Shown: piece after piece, positions 6,705 through 13,289 of the stretch
How the letters are laid out: each line of letters begins with the position of its first letter
Position numbering within the stretch: the first letter of the stretch is position 1
Assembly (NCBI GenBank): GCA_003508605.1
Contig: DNUB01000271.1
Coordinates: 1 to 14,097 of the forward strand
Length of the DNA stretch: 14,097 nt
Source of the DNA: Oscillospiraceae bacterium
Lineage (GTDB): Bacteria; Bacillota; Clostridia; Oscillospirales; Ruminococcaceae
Direction of reading: 5' to 3'
Notes under the pieces: generated by a model
Told to the model about the DNA's origin: nothing
Databases searched by the model: none
What the model saw: only the letters and a program-made list of their open reading frames with translations
Made by a program: the position numbers and the translations under genes

Positions 6705-7430
6705 CTACATATTAAGATTGATTGTTTGTTCGGGAGCGGATTCCTGCTCCTGCTGTGCTTGTACCTGTTCCATTTTTTCCGCTGCCCACTGCGGTATATG
6801 CTGTTCATCAATTATTCCGACGAAATCTTCACGATAAAAATGTGTTTTTTCGCCGTCGTTCAAAAATTGCCCAAACACCTTTCTGCCGCTCGAATCGGGC
6901 GAACAGCCAAAGCCGCCGCTTGCGAGAAAAAGCTGATTTTCGGGAGTGCGGCATTCCTCTTTAAGCACATCCGCACGTATAACAAGCAGCTTTCCCGTAT
7001 AATCCTGCGGCTCCTCCGACCTAACGGTATGCTCTCCCGAAAACAAATTCAGCTGTGCATACATTTTACGAACATCGTCTGCAAGCCCGTCTACAATACA
7101 GCTGTGAGAGCGAAGGGCAAATTCATAGTTTCTTCTATCGTCGGGAATATGGAAATGTTCCGCCCATTCTCGATTTGCATGGTGAAATCTGCCGTCCCCG
7201 TCCCGTTGCAGAATGGTATTAGCAATTACCCACATGGTGCGGTCATAGCCGAATTCCTTAACCGCATTTTCTGCACATTCATCGGGAAGGCGCATACCAT
7301 CAAATTTTTCCCCGATTTCATTGTCAAGGAAATCACGGCAGCGAATATTTTCCTGAAGACTTTCACGAAACTCTTCCACTTCGTTGTTTCGCTTAGCTTC
7401 GGAAAAAGAAAACTTATACAAAGGCTTCAT
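6705..7430 (-). CDS. DUF3849-domain accessory protein with C-terminal tail
   Basis: The product has 241 residues. Residues about 1-120 fit DUF3849, a domain frequent in clostridial conjugative elements (YKFSFSEAKRNNEVEEFRES, then EFGYDRTMWVIANTI). A second region at about 140-215 (GKLLVIRADVLKEECRTPE, FLASGGFGCSPDSSGRKVFG, THFYREDFVGII) is a conserved companion domain I recognise from such elements. The biochemical role is unknown. The last 25 residues are Gln/Glu-rich and end PEQTINLNM, one of several similar tails in this window. AAAGGGAG 8 bases before the ATG gives the start, and the gene overlaps the BRO gene end by 17 bases. The TAG is followed at once by a terminator, so this TAG is a true stop. 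Confidence 0.75.
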   Translation of the reverse strand: MKPLYKFSFSEAKRNNEVEEFRESLQENIRCRDFLDNEIGEKFDGMRLPDECAENAVKEFGYDRTMWVIANTILQRDGDGRFHHANREWAEHFHIPDDRRNYEFALRSHSCIVDGLADDVRKMYAQLNLFSGEHTVRSEEPQDYTGKLLVIRADVLKEECRTPENQLFLASGGFGCSPDSSGRKVFGQFLNDGEKTHFYREDFVGIIDEQHIPQWAAEKMEQVQAQQEQESAPEQTINLNM

Positions 7431-8208
7431 TGCAGCACTCCCTTTCGCACATAGGCAAGACGCCTCTTTCCCTCAGAAATTCATACAAAAACAGCCTTCC
7501 TTTTTGAGTCCAGCAGGTGTGCATAGAGGCTTTGTTTTCGGCGTACTTATAGGTTTTGCTCTGCGTATATCCGTTGTTTGCATACTCGGCATACAAAACC
7601 CAAGAATTGCGAATGGGGTACTGTATTCCGTACTCATGAAGCATTTTATTGAAAGCGATAGCCGACATTCCGTAGTCCTTTGCGATTTGGGTCACGGGAA
7701 CGTTATTTTTGCTGTTCAGTATTTCATCGTAATACCTTGCCTTTACCGACAAACGGGCATTCTCAACCGAAAGGTCGGTGTTGCGTTTCTGCTCATCCGC
7801 AAGGGCGTGTAATATTTCGATAAGGTTTTCGGGTTTGCAAAGACTTTGGTACAAGGCTTCGGGAGTGAAGTATGCGCCGTATTTCCTCAGCGAAGGCAAA
7901 ATTTTAGAGGTGACCCAATGCTTAAATTCCCTTGCTTTCGGCAGTTTGCTCGAAAGAACAAGACTGTACAAACCACTTTCGTTAATAAATATGGGTTTTT
8001 GTTCTCTGCCGATGGAGTCACGAATCGTTACCCCATCTTTTTTATCCTTGTCATCAACACGGTCAGAAATAGCTTTTCTTGTGTTACTGTACCCTAAGAT
8101 TTCAGCCACATCTTTCCCCACAAACCAAGGCTCTCCGTCCATCACCAGCGTCCTAACCTCACCGAATTCATCGTGCTTAAACAGCATAATCTCGTTCTTA
8201 TTCTCCAT
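7414..8208 (-). CDS. BRO-N / KilAC phage-type antirepressor
   Basis: The product has about 264 residues. The BRO-N domain occupies about residues 8-105 (EIMLFKHDEFGEVRTLV, GEPWFVGKDVAEILGYSN, IFINESGLYSLVLSSKLPKA, FKHWVTSKILPSLRKYGAY). A KilAC-type DNA-binding domain follows at about 150-255 (NNVPVTQIAKDYGMSAIAFN, KMLHEYGIQYPIRNSW, TQKGRLFLYEFL). Such proteins relieve repression in prophages and other mobile elements by acting on repressor or DNA. AGGAGG lies 9 bases before the ATG at 8208; a TTG at 8217 is a weaker alternative. The start overlaps the AbrB-like gene end by 11 bases, which suggests co-expression of the two regulators. The family call is firm; what it regulates here cannot be read from the sequence. 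Confidence 0.9.
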   Translation of the reverse strand: MENKNEIMLFKHDEFGEVRTLVMDGEPWFVGKDVAEILGYSNTRKAISDRVDDKDKKDGVTIRDSIGREQKPIFINESGLYSLVLSSKLPKAREFKHWVTSKILPSLRKYGAYFTPEALYQSLCKPENLIEILHALADEQKRNTDLSVENARLSVKARYYDEILNSKNNVPVTQIAKDYGMSAIAFNKMLHEYGIQYPIRNSWVLYAEYANNGYTQSKTYKYAENKASMHTCWTQKGRLFLYEFLRERGVLPMCERECCNEAFV

Positions 8209-8443
8209 CACAGTCAACCTCCTGTATAATCACCTGTCCCTCATCGGTATAAATCTCCAACCCGTTATCAGCGCAAATCCCCGCCTCATCGAGTATCTCC
8301 TGTGGAATCTTAATCTCATCGGGATCGGCATAATCAAGCGTTACCGTTACCCTTTTACCGCTGTACAGTCCGAGAATTTCCCTCAGCTGCGAGGAAACCT
8401 TCAAGTTTCCTGCTTTTGTTACCTTACTTTCAAATGTCACCAT
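8198..8443 (-). CDS. AbrB/MazE-like small DNA-binding protein
   Basis: This 81-residue protein begins MVTFESKVTKAGNLKVSS, close to the swapped-hairpin AbrB pattern in which a short strand is followed by G-x-[IL]-x-[IV]-P/S, and goes on with QLREILGLYSGKRVTVTL. A second copy of a similar pattern may be present (DEIKIPQEILDEAGICADNG). The end is acidic. AbrB-fold proteins act as dimeric transcription regulators or as antitoxins. No toxin gene lies beside it; the partner here is the BRO antirepressor, so a regulator is more likely. A longer frame starts at 8464, but GGAGG about 9 bases before the ATG at 8443 and the domain start favour 8443, just after the TAG of the adenine methylase gene. Confidence 0.65.
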   Translation of the reverse strand: MVTFESKVTKAGNLKVSSQLREILGLYSGKRVTVTLDYADPDEIKIPQEILDEAGICADNGLEIYTDEGQVIIQEVDCDGE

Positions 8444-8444
8444 A

Positions 8445-9272
8445 CTAAAAATCCTCCGTTTCAAAAAATGATATTTGTTGATCTTCCTTTAACCGCTCGT
8501 CTAAATCGTAGTTGGCGATCAGCAGTTCACTGAACATACTGCCGCCGTCAAACCGCTGCCTGATATTGTTCAGCCGCTCATAGGAGTACATTTCGTATCC
8601 TTGATACAACTCCCGTATAGCGGGACAATCGTTGTAGGATAGCAGAAATTTCCCCGAAATTTTGCTTAAAACATTGCGAAGTCTCTCGTGATCTTCGTTT
8701 GTAAATCCCACATTGCTGTAATAGCTTTCGGTAGAAAAGTAGGGCGGATCACAATAGAAAAAGCTCATCTCGCTGTCCTGCGCCGAGATGAGCTTTTCAA
8801 AATCTTTATTTTCAATTACAACCTTTTGCAAACGCCGTGAAGCCTGTTCTATAAGCGGAAAGTTTGACCACATGCTGTGTGATTTTCCGCCATAACTATC
8901 GCACCCGCTTGCGTAGCTGTATCTGATAAGCTGATAGAAGTCCGCAGCCCTTTGTACATCGCCAATTTCTGCTTTTTCGCTTATGATGTGTTTCAGTCTA
9001 TCGAAGTCCTCACGGCAATTAAGTACGTATCTAAGCCTTTCTATCAACTCCTCGCTATGTTCACGGACACAATAGAACAAATTTGAAATATTGGAATTGG
9101 CATCGTTAAACAACTCCTTGTCATTTCCCGGAGACTTTCCGAACAGTATCCAGCCGCCGCCACCAAAGACCTCAATGTATTTTTCGTAAAACATTGGAAA
9201 CCTCGGAATAATTATATCACGGCTGCTTTTTTTGCCGCCAATCCAGCTCATAAAACTATCGACTGTAATCAC
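8445..9272 (-). CDS. D12-class N6-adenine DNA methyltransferase (Dam-like)
   Basis: The protein of up to 275 residues has the D12-class order: FMSWIGGKKSSRD near the N terminus, FGGGG (36-40) for S-adenosylmethionine binding, and the catalytic DPPY at 175-178, followed by the FTNEDHERL segment common in Dam-type enzymes. The likely product is N6-methyladenine in a short palindrome, perhaps GATC, though the target is not readable here. No restriction endonuclease lies beside it, so it is an orphan that may shield the element from host restriction. Start: GTG at 9272 overlaps the ribosome binding site GGGAGG, the only downstream ATG (9251) is 20 bases from it, and homologues I know begin near the DSFMSW segment. 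The start is therefore uncertain. A strong hairpin lies inside the gene just before the DPPY codons. Confidence 0.9.
   Translation of the reverse strand: MITVDSFMSWIGGKKSSRDIIIPRFPMFYEKYIEVFGGGGWILFGKSPGNDKELFNDANSNISNLFYCVREHSEELIERLRYVLNCREDFDRLKHIISEKAEIGDVQRAADFYQLIRYSYASGCDSYGGKSHSMWSNFPLIEQASRRLQKVVIENKDFEKLISAQDSEMSFFYCDPPYFSTESYYSNVGFTNEDHERLRNVLSKISGKFLLSYNDCPAIRELYQGYEMYSYERLNNIRQRFDGGSMFSELLIANYDLDERLKEDQQISFFETEDF
8759..8797 (-). other. 14-bp perfect inverted repeat with terminator-like U-run inside the adenine methylase gene
   Basis: The arms 8759-8772 (AAAAGCTCATCTCG) and 8784-8797 (CGAGATGAGCTTTT) are perfectly complementary with an 11-base loop. Leftward transcripts would form the stem and run into TTTTTC, so it resembles an intrinsic terminator in coding sequence. 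It encodes residues from about EKLIS to EMSF, just upstream of the DPPY motif. Confidence 0.8.
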
Positions 9273-9278
9273 CTCCCG

Positions 9279-10010
9279 TCAGCCCATAGTCTGACTTTCC
9301 GCTATATCCATATCCTGCCACTCATATGTTCCCGTTTTTTCATTAAAAATATAGCCTTCCTCCTCCAAGTCAAATCCCCACATTTCCGCCGCAAATTCAA
9401 ACGCCTCTTTTGAGAAAGCCTCAAATTCGATGCTGTCAATGCATTCGCCGTCCTTAAAGGTTACATCGCCCATATTGCAGCCTATGTCCTCGTCAGACCA
9501 TTGATAGTTCATTTCCACATCGGGAAATTTCTCCGAAAGGGCAAGTATAACAGGTTTCACGTTAGACCATGCGGTGTTAAATTCAATCGTGTTGTCCTCC
9601 ACAAGCTCGGCTTGATATGCTCCCCATTTGGATCCCCAATGGTCGATTCGCCAATCATACCAGCTTGTAGAGCCATATTTTTGCTTATTTTGAAACGCCA
9701 TTTTGCCAAGCTCCCATTCGTCCCTTTTAATATCGGGGCGCATTCGGAGAAATATTTCTTCCTTTTCTTTCGGAATATTCATCAAGTCCTTTTTCTCCGT
9801 ACCGTCCATTGTGTAGGCGGTTATAAAGTCCTTGTAGGCTTTCAGCCCGTTATCGGTGCGGCTGCCCTCTTCAATGTTTAATGATTCGGGCATGGGGATT
9901 ATTGTGTTGAAGTCGAAGAGGGTTTCCTCGCCCTTTATGCTATCCAAAAGCTCGTCTATCCTTTTTTGATCACCCGAAAAATGCAGCTTGCTCATCAAAT
10001 GATTAGGCAA
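9279..10010 (-). CDS. YubB/Api92-like (DUF1281-type) protein
   Basis: The product has about 243 residues. It opens with LPNHLMSKLHFSGDQKRID, the start typical of YubB/Api92-like proteins (MPN... strand, then GD/E...I), and has TLFDFNTIIPMPESL and YDWRIDHWGSKWGAY, all hallmarks of this plasmid- and phage-borne family. Its molecular role is not known to me. The family normally begins MPN, which matches a TTG at 10010-10008 placed 9 bases after GAGGGAG; the ATG at 10019 is only one base from that site. I therefore chose TTG. It overlaps the cytosine methylase end by 8 bases. The end, AESQTMG, is a partial match to the shared tail seen in other proteins here. Confidence 0.72.
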   Translation of the reverse strand: MPNHLMSKLHFSGDQKRIDELLDSIKGEETLFDFNTIIPMPESLNIEEGSRTDNGLKAYKDFITAYTMDGTEKKDLMNIPKEKEEIFLRMRPDIKRDEWELGKMAFQNKQKYGSTSWYDWRIDHWGSKWGAYQAELVEDNTIEFNTAWSNVKPVILALSEKFPDVEMNYQWSDEDIGCNMGDVTFKDGECIDSIEFEAFSKEAFEFAAEMWGFDLEEEGYIFNEKTGTYEWQDMDIAESQTMG

Positions 10011-11052
10011 TTTTATCATCTCCCTCGCTAAAAATAATGTCTCGGATTTTCTTTCCAATCGCTTTAATTACAGGCACTGACACTGCATTTCCTGCTAAGC
10101 GGTACAAATGCCCGTCGCTCATACCGAGTTCCGCAGCCTTGTCAAACTGCTCCCGACTAAAGCCTTGAAGCGTCCAGCTTTCGCATGGCATAAGCTTTCT
10201 TATCCTGCCCACACGGTAATTCCCGTCTTTATCGTAAAAAGATATTGCTTTGGGATCATCGCCCTCGATAAACACTCCCGAATTTACACCCTTGTGATTA
10301 CTAATCCCCGAATCATACCGTGCAATAAGGCAACGGGCTTTTTCGGTAAGCTGCGGATTTGGGTTCAAGTCAATAAAATACAGACCTGTCTTGCCGCCCC
10401 AGCCTCCTGTCGAAGCACATTGTGTTACGGCGGAGCCGCTTACATCATAGACTCTTTGCCCCTGCATTCCTCCAATGAGTTCCTTTGGAGCTTTTTCTGC
10501 GCCGCAATCGACAGGAAATATTTTTCCGGCACATTTTGCATCAGTATATCCGACAATATAAAGCCTTCGTCTTGACTGAGGCAAACCGAAGGCTGAGCTG
10601 TTATATACCATCCACTCAACATAATACCCCAGTTCCAAAAACGTGCCGAGGATTTTTTCAAACGTTTCGCCTGAGTTATGTGATAGGAGAAAGGGAACAT
10701 TTTCGACGAAAAAAGCTGCAGGTCGCTTTTCCCTGATAATTCGGGCAAATTCAAAGAACAAAGCTCCGCGGGGATCATCAAGCCCTCTCCTGTTGGCAGA
10801 AGCCACAGAATACGGCTGGCAGGGCAGTCCTCCGACAAGCAGATCGAAGTCGGGCATTCCTGCCGTATCAATTCTTGAAATATCGTTGTAATATACCTCC
10901 TTTTCCGTATTGTAAATGGCTTTGTAGGCTGCGGAAGCATGATGATCAATCTCACAAAATCCCACGCACTCAAATCCGCCCGCCTGTTCCAGTCCGCTGC
11001 GAAAGCCTCCGATTCCCGAAAAGCAGTCAAAAAATTTAATTGCGATAATCAC
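10003..11052 (-). CDS. C5-cytosine DNA methyltransferase (Dcm-like)
   Basis: All key motifs of the 5-methylcytosine family appear in order in this 349-residue protein: FFDCFSGIGGFRSG (7-20, S-adenosylmethionine site), GGLPCQPYS (74-82, catalytic Cys78), FFVENVP (114-120), QSRRRLYIVG (159-168) and GNAVSVPV (321-328). The target recognition region lies between about 180 and 290. No matching endonuclease gene is visible, so it is an orphan methylase, probably protective for a transferring element. Start: GTG at 11052 lies only one or two bases after AAAGGA, and family members usually begin a few residues before FFDCFSG, so the exact start is doubtful; there is no ATG nearby in frame. It is separated from the DUF4314 gene by 23 bases. 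Confidence 0.95.
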   Translation of the reverse strand: MIIAIKFFDCFSGIGGFRSGLEQAGGFECVGFCEIDHHASAAYKAIYNTEKEVYYNDISRIDTAGMPDFDLLVGGLPCQPYSVASANRRGLDDPRGALFFEFARIIREKRPAAFFVENVPFLLSHNSGETFEKILGTFLELGYYVEWMVYNSSAFGLPQSRRRLYIVGYTDAKCAGKIFPVDCGAEKAPKELIGGMQGQRVYDVSGSAVTQCASTGGWGGKTGLYFIDLNPNPQLTEKARCLIARYDSGISNHKGVNSGVFIEGDDPKAISFYDKDGNYRVGRIRKLMPCESWTLQGFSREQFDKAAELGMSDGHLYRLAGNAVSVPVIKAIGKKIRDIIFSEGDDKIA

Positions 11053-11075
11053 ATCCTTTCTTTTTGCCTTTAAAT

Positions 11076-11327
11076 CTACATTGACATTGTGGGTTCAAAT
11101 GTTTCTTCCTGCTCGGTGATTTTGTGGAACGAATCCACCTCGGGACAGATTCCAAGACATCTTCCGTTATCAAAATTCACCATAACAGTGCCGATGTCAT
11201 CCACAAATGAAACCGTACCTTTGCTGCCCGAAGGAATAGGATTCGGATCATCCCCCATGCGATCAAGCTCCACACGAGTCCCCGCAGGATACCGTTCCTT
11301 GAGCATTTTAATTTTTTGTTCAGTCAT
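11076..11327 (-). CDS. DUF4314 small protein with C-terminal tail
   Basis: This 83-residue protein matches DUF4314: KIKMLKERYPAGTRVELDRM, then DPNPIPSGSKGTVSFVDDIG and VNFDNGRCLGICPEVDSF, which reads as a small beta-barrel of the SH3-like kind. The family is common in clostridial mobile elements and has no assigned function known to me. After the domain comes an acidic linker and the end FEPTMSM, one of the shared tails. GGAGG 9 bases before the ATG at 11327 gives the start; a TTG one codon earlier is possible. The stop is TAG, with TAA two codons later. Confidence 0.82.
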   Translation of the reverse strand: MTEQKIKMLKERYPAGTRVELDRMGDDPNPIPSGSKGTVSFVDDIGTVMVNFDNGRCLGICPEVDSFHKITEQEETFEPTMSM

Positions 11328-11373
11328 CAAACTTGTCCTCCATTATAAAATTTTTATGTTACAGCCAAAGCCG

Positions 11374-11787
11374 TTACATACGCTGTTCCATTATCGGCTC
11401 CTCATCTTCCTCATCATAATCATAACGATTAATTTCAGACGCCGCCTCTAAATCCATTTCTTCAACAACGTCAATCATCTGCGCCGCACCGTGTACATCA
11501 TCGTTTTCAAGCCGTTCTATGAACGCTTTTTCATCCGAGGGTCGCAGGTGCTTAACCTTTTCACACAGCGCATTAACCTCGGATATTTTATCATTGCCGG
11601 AAAAACGCTTTGCAATCGTCTCTGCAAGCTTTACATCCGACCACGGAATAAGTTTGATAGAAACGTTATCCGTGCCGCTTATCGGAATATCTCCGACTCT
11701 GACAAATGCGAGTCGGTCATACAATAAGTTTGTAGGTGCGTCAAATGCTACGCTCACATTGTCCTTCTCAATTATAAATCTGATCAT
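11374..11787 (-). CDS. Short ArdA-like protein with acidic C-terminal tail
   Basis: The 137-residue product begins with a beta-rich part (MIRFIIEKDNVSVAFDAPTN), followed by a helical part with KISEVNALCEKVKHLRP and DEKAFIERLEN. This arrangement recalls the 'LNELNYLA.RL..L...E...F.A' segment of clostridial ArdA-type antirestriction proteins, which mimic DNA to block type I restriction enzymes. The match is by eye and weak. The last 25 residues are very acidic (YDEEDEEP) and end PIMEQRM, similar to the other tails. GGAG about 7 bases before the ATG supports the start. It could equally be an unrelated small acidic protein; I am sure it is a gene, less sure of the family. Confidence 0.6.
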   Translation of the reverse strand: MIRFIIEKDNVSVAFDAPTNLLYDRLAFVRVGDIPISGTDNVSIKLIPWSDVKLAETIAKRFSGNDKISEVNALCEKVKHLRPSDEKAFIERLENDDVHGAAQMIDVVEEMDLEAASEINRYDYDEEDEEPIMEQRM

Positions 11788-11807
11788 AGTAAACTCCTTT
11801 TATTTTT

Positions 11808-12104
11808 TTACATACTCAAATTTTGCATCGTCTGCTCCTGATTATCGGACGGGTAAGTCGCAATTTCCTCGATTTTTTCTTTTAATCTCGTCAGCGCCTG
11901 TTCCTCATCATAATCAAGATATTCACCGTTTTCCAAAGTAAAATCAACACAGCAGTTCAGCTTCAAAAGCTCGTCATCACTGAACAACCGCTCCTTCTCC
12001 ACCAACCCCGACCTTACGGCAAAGTCCTCCTTTGCGGTAAAATAATCACTGTGATAATTTCCCTGACATACCCCCATACCGTCATAAGTCCGATCCCAAG
12101 TCAC
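11808..12104 (-). CDS. C-terminal domain of the ArdA-like protein, separated from it by an in-frame TAG
   Basis: The frame is the same as that of the gene at 12120-13268, and only TAG at 12122-12120 separates them. The codons after the TAG read HEFEF, then VTWDRTYDGMGVCQGNYHSD and KEDFAVRSGLVEKERLFSDD. From memory, such segments continue the C-terminal part of long ArdA-like proteins in clostridial elements. Alone it would be a 98-residue protein from GTG at 12104, which has no good ribosome binding site (GGAG is 17 bases away). A tiny frame MSLNL starts 4 bases after that GGAG and ends with TGA overlapping the GTG, so reinitiation is possible. The end, EQTMQNLSM, is the fullest form of the shared tail. 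It is either read through, restarted or a remnant. Confidence 0.7.
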   Translation of the reverse strand: MTWDRTYDGMGVCQGNYHSDYFTAKEDFAVRSGLVEKERLFSDDELLKLNCCVDFTLENGEYLDYDEEQALTRLKEKIEEIATYPSDNQEQTMQNLSM

Positions 12105-12119
12105 AAATTCAAACTCATG

Positions 12120-13268
12120 CTACTCCGAATATTTTGCTGCAAGTACAGTTCCGTTAAATTCGGCAAGGCAGCGATAATTTTCCGATAACCGCTCGGCTTT
12201 AAGCGGAGCGGCTTTTTCGTACACCGAACAATATTCGTAAATATTTCTTGCAGCCTGCAGTATGTCGTGATACTCATCTCCAACGTTTTCGGTAAGTGCC
12301 GCAATTGTACCGTTGTCATAGATTTTTGCCTCCGCACCGTTGTCAACAGCAACTATCATACAACCGTCTTTTTCGGAAAACTCAAACTCATTTTCCCTCA
12401 ACCACTTTGACATTTCCCGATAGAATATGCTTTTGGGCGGTTCACGTTTTATGCAAACATCCTCGATTTTAAGCAGATTGTTAAGACCAAAGAGGTCTTT
12501 GGTATTTTCGACCGTTTTGATCTTCTTCCACCATTCATCGGCAATATCACAGATTGAATCAATCCCAATATCGCAATCCTGTACGCTGTCCGCACCAAGC
12601 CTTGCGACAGCCTTTTTGATTGCAATATCTTCGTTTGGAAGATCAACAAGCTCTGTTTCTCCATGAAAGCTCACTTCTGCAAATGCCAAGGCATTAGGGT
12701 CGCAGTAGTAAGGGGGAAACACCGAGCCTTTAAACATCTCATCAAAGGCTATTTCCTCATTCACAAAGAGAGTACCGTATTCGGTATCAATGCCTTTCCC
12801 CGAATCAATCAGCTTCTTTCCTTCCTCAGCGAGCCATTCTTTATTTTCGGCTTCTGAAACGAAAAGGCAACCTCGGATATTTAATAAATGAGTACGCCCC
12901 ACACATTCAAGATCATTCGTATCTTTTATTAACGTGTAGCGCGGAAGATTGAAAGTGAGGTTGATAATATTTTTCAGTCCCCAATCAATATTCAGCTCAT
13001 TGCAGGACAGCACCGCCAAAAATTGTTCTTCTTCCAAATGTTCCATGCCGTCCATACGCTTTCCGAGATAGTTCAGCGCGTCAAGGCTAACCTCGCAGTC
13101 CGTCAGCACCGACAGCTCCGCAGGTTCAATATCTATTACCATACCTGTCGGCGCAAGATGTTCTTTGTCAATGCCGATCTCACCGAGCTTTTCCAACAGC
13201 TCCGTTTCCGTACACGGAAAATCAATCTCCGTACAATACGGATTATTTTGAATTGTTGCTTTAATCAT
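12120..13268 (-). CDS. ArdA-like antirestriction protein, ended by an in-frame TAG
   Basis: The product has 382 residues. Residues 1-160 fit clostridial ArdA-type proteins: MIKATIQNNPYCTEIDFPCT, LTDCEVSLDALNYLGKRMDG, LKNIINLTFNLPRYTLIK and DLECVGRTHLLNIRG. Further on, VFPPYYCDPNALAFAEVSF and a second beta/helical part (about 190-380) follow the same family layout. ArdA proteins are acidic DNA mimics that protect incoming DNA from type I restriction. The frame ends KYSE-TAG, yet coding continues for about 103 codons (see 11808-12119), so the full protein would be about 486 residues. The start at 13268 has a GGAGG site (in CGGAGGCAAG) about 8 bases upstream. The family is inferred from memory of motif strings. 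Confidence 0.72.
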   Translation of the reverse strand: MIKATIQNNPYCTEIDFPCTETELLEKLGEIGIDKEHLAPTGMVIDIEPAELSVLTDCEVSLDALNYLGKRMDGMEHLEEEQFLAVLSCNELNIDWGLKNIINLTFNLPRYTLIKDTNDLECVGRTHLLNIRGCLFVSEAENKEWLAEEGKKLIDSGKGIDTEYGTLFVNEEIAFDEMFKGSVFPPYYCDPNALAFAEVSFHGETELVDLPNEDIAIKKAVARLGADSVQDCDIGIDSICDIADEWWKKIKTVENTKDLFGLNNLLKIEDVCIKREPPKSIFYREMSKWLRENEFEFSEKDGCMIVAVDNGAEAKIYDNGTIAALTENVGDEYHDILQAARNIYEYCSVYEKAAPLKAERLSENYRCLAEFNGTVLAAKYSE

Positions 13269-13289
13269 GTGCTTGCCTCCGTTTTACGA

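Noticed and set aside
2190..8533. Long plus-strand open frames, such as 2190-2717, 6666-7454 and 7778-8533
   Set aside because: They lie opposite well-supported minus-strand genes (tadA, DUF3849, BRO/AbrB), show no recognisable family and have low-complexity or Cys/Phe-rich composition typical of antisense shadows.
11342..11347. A perfect TATAAT on the minus strand just before the DUF4314 gene
   Set aside because: It is followed at once by GGAGG, so a transcript started from it would lose the ribosome binding site, and only a poor -35 with a 15-base spacer lies upstream.
6169..12122. Complete recoding of TAG as a sense codon in this genome
   Set aside because: TAG ends the DUF3849 gene one base before a perfect terminator and ends DUF4314 directly after its tail, and TAG also ends tadC and the adenine methylase. 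It must work as a stop in at least some genes.
12486..12503. Perfect inverted repeat ACCAAAGA-GG-TCTTTGGT inside the ArdA-like gene
   Set aside because: The two-base loop is too small for the full hairpin, there is no U-tract and it codes for ordinary residues (TKDLFG). It could be a protein-binding palindrome, but nothing supports that.
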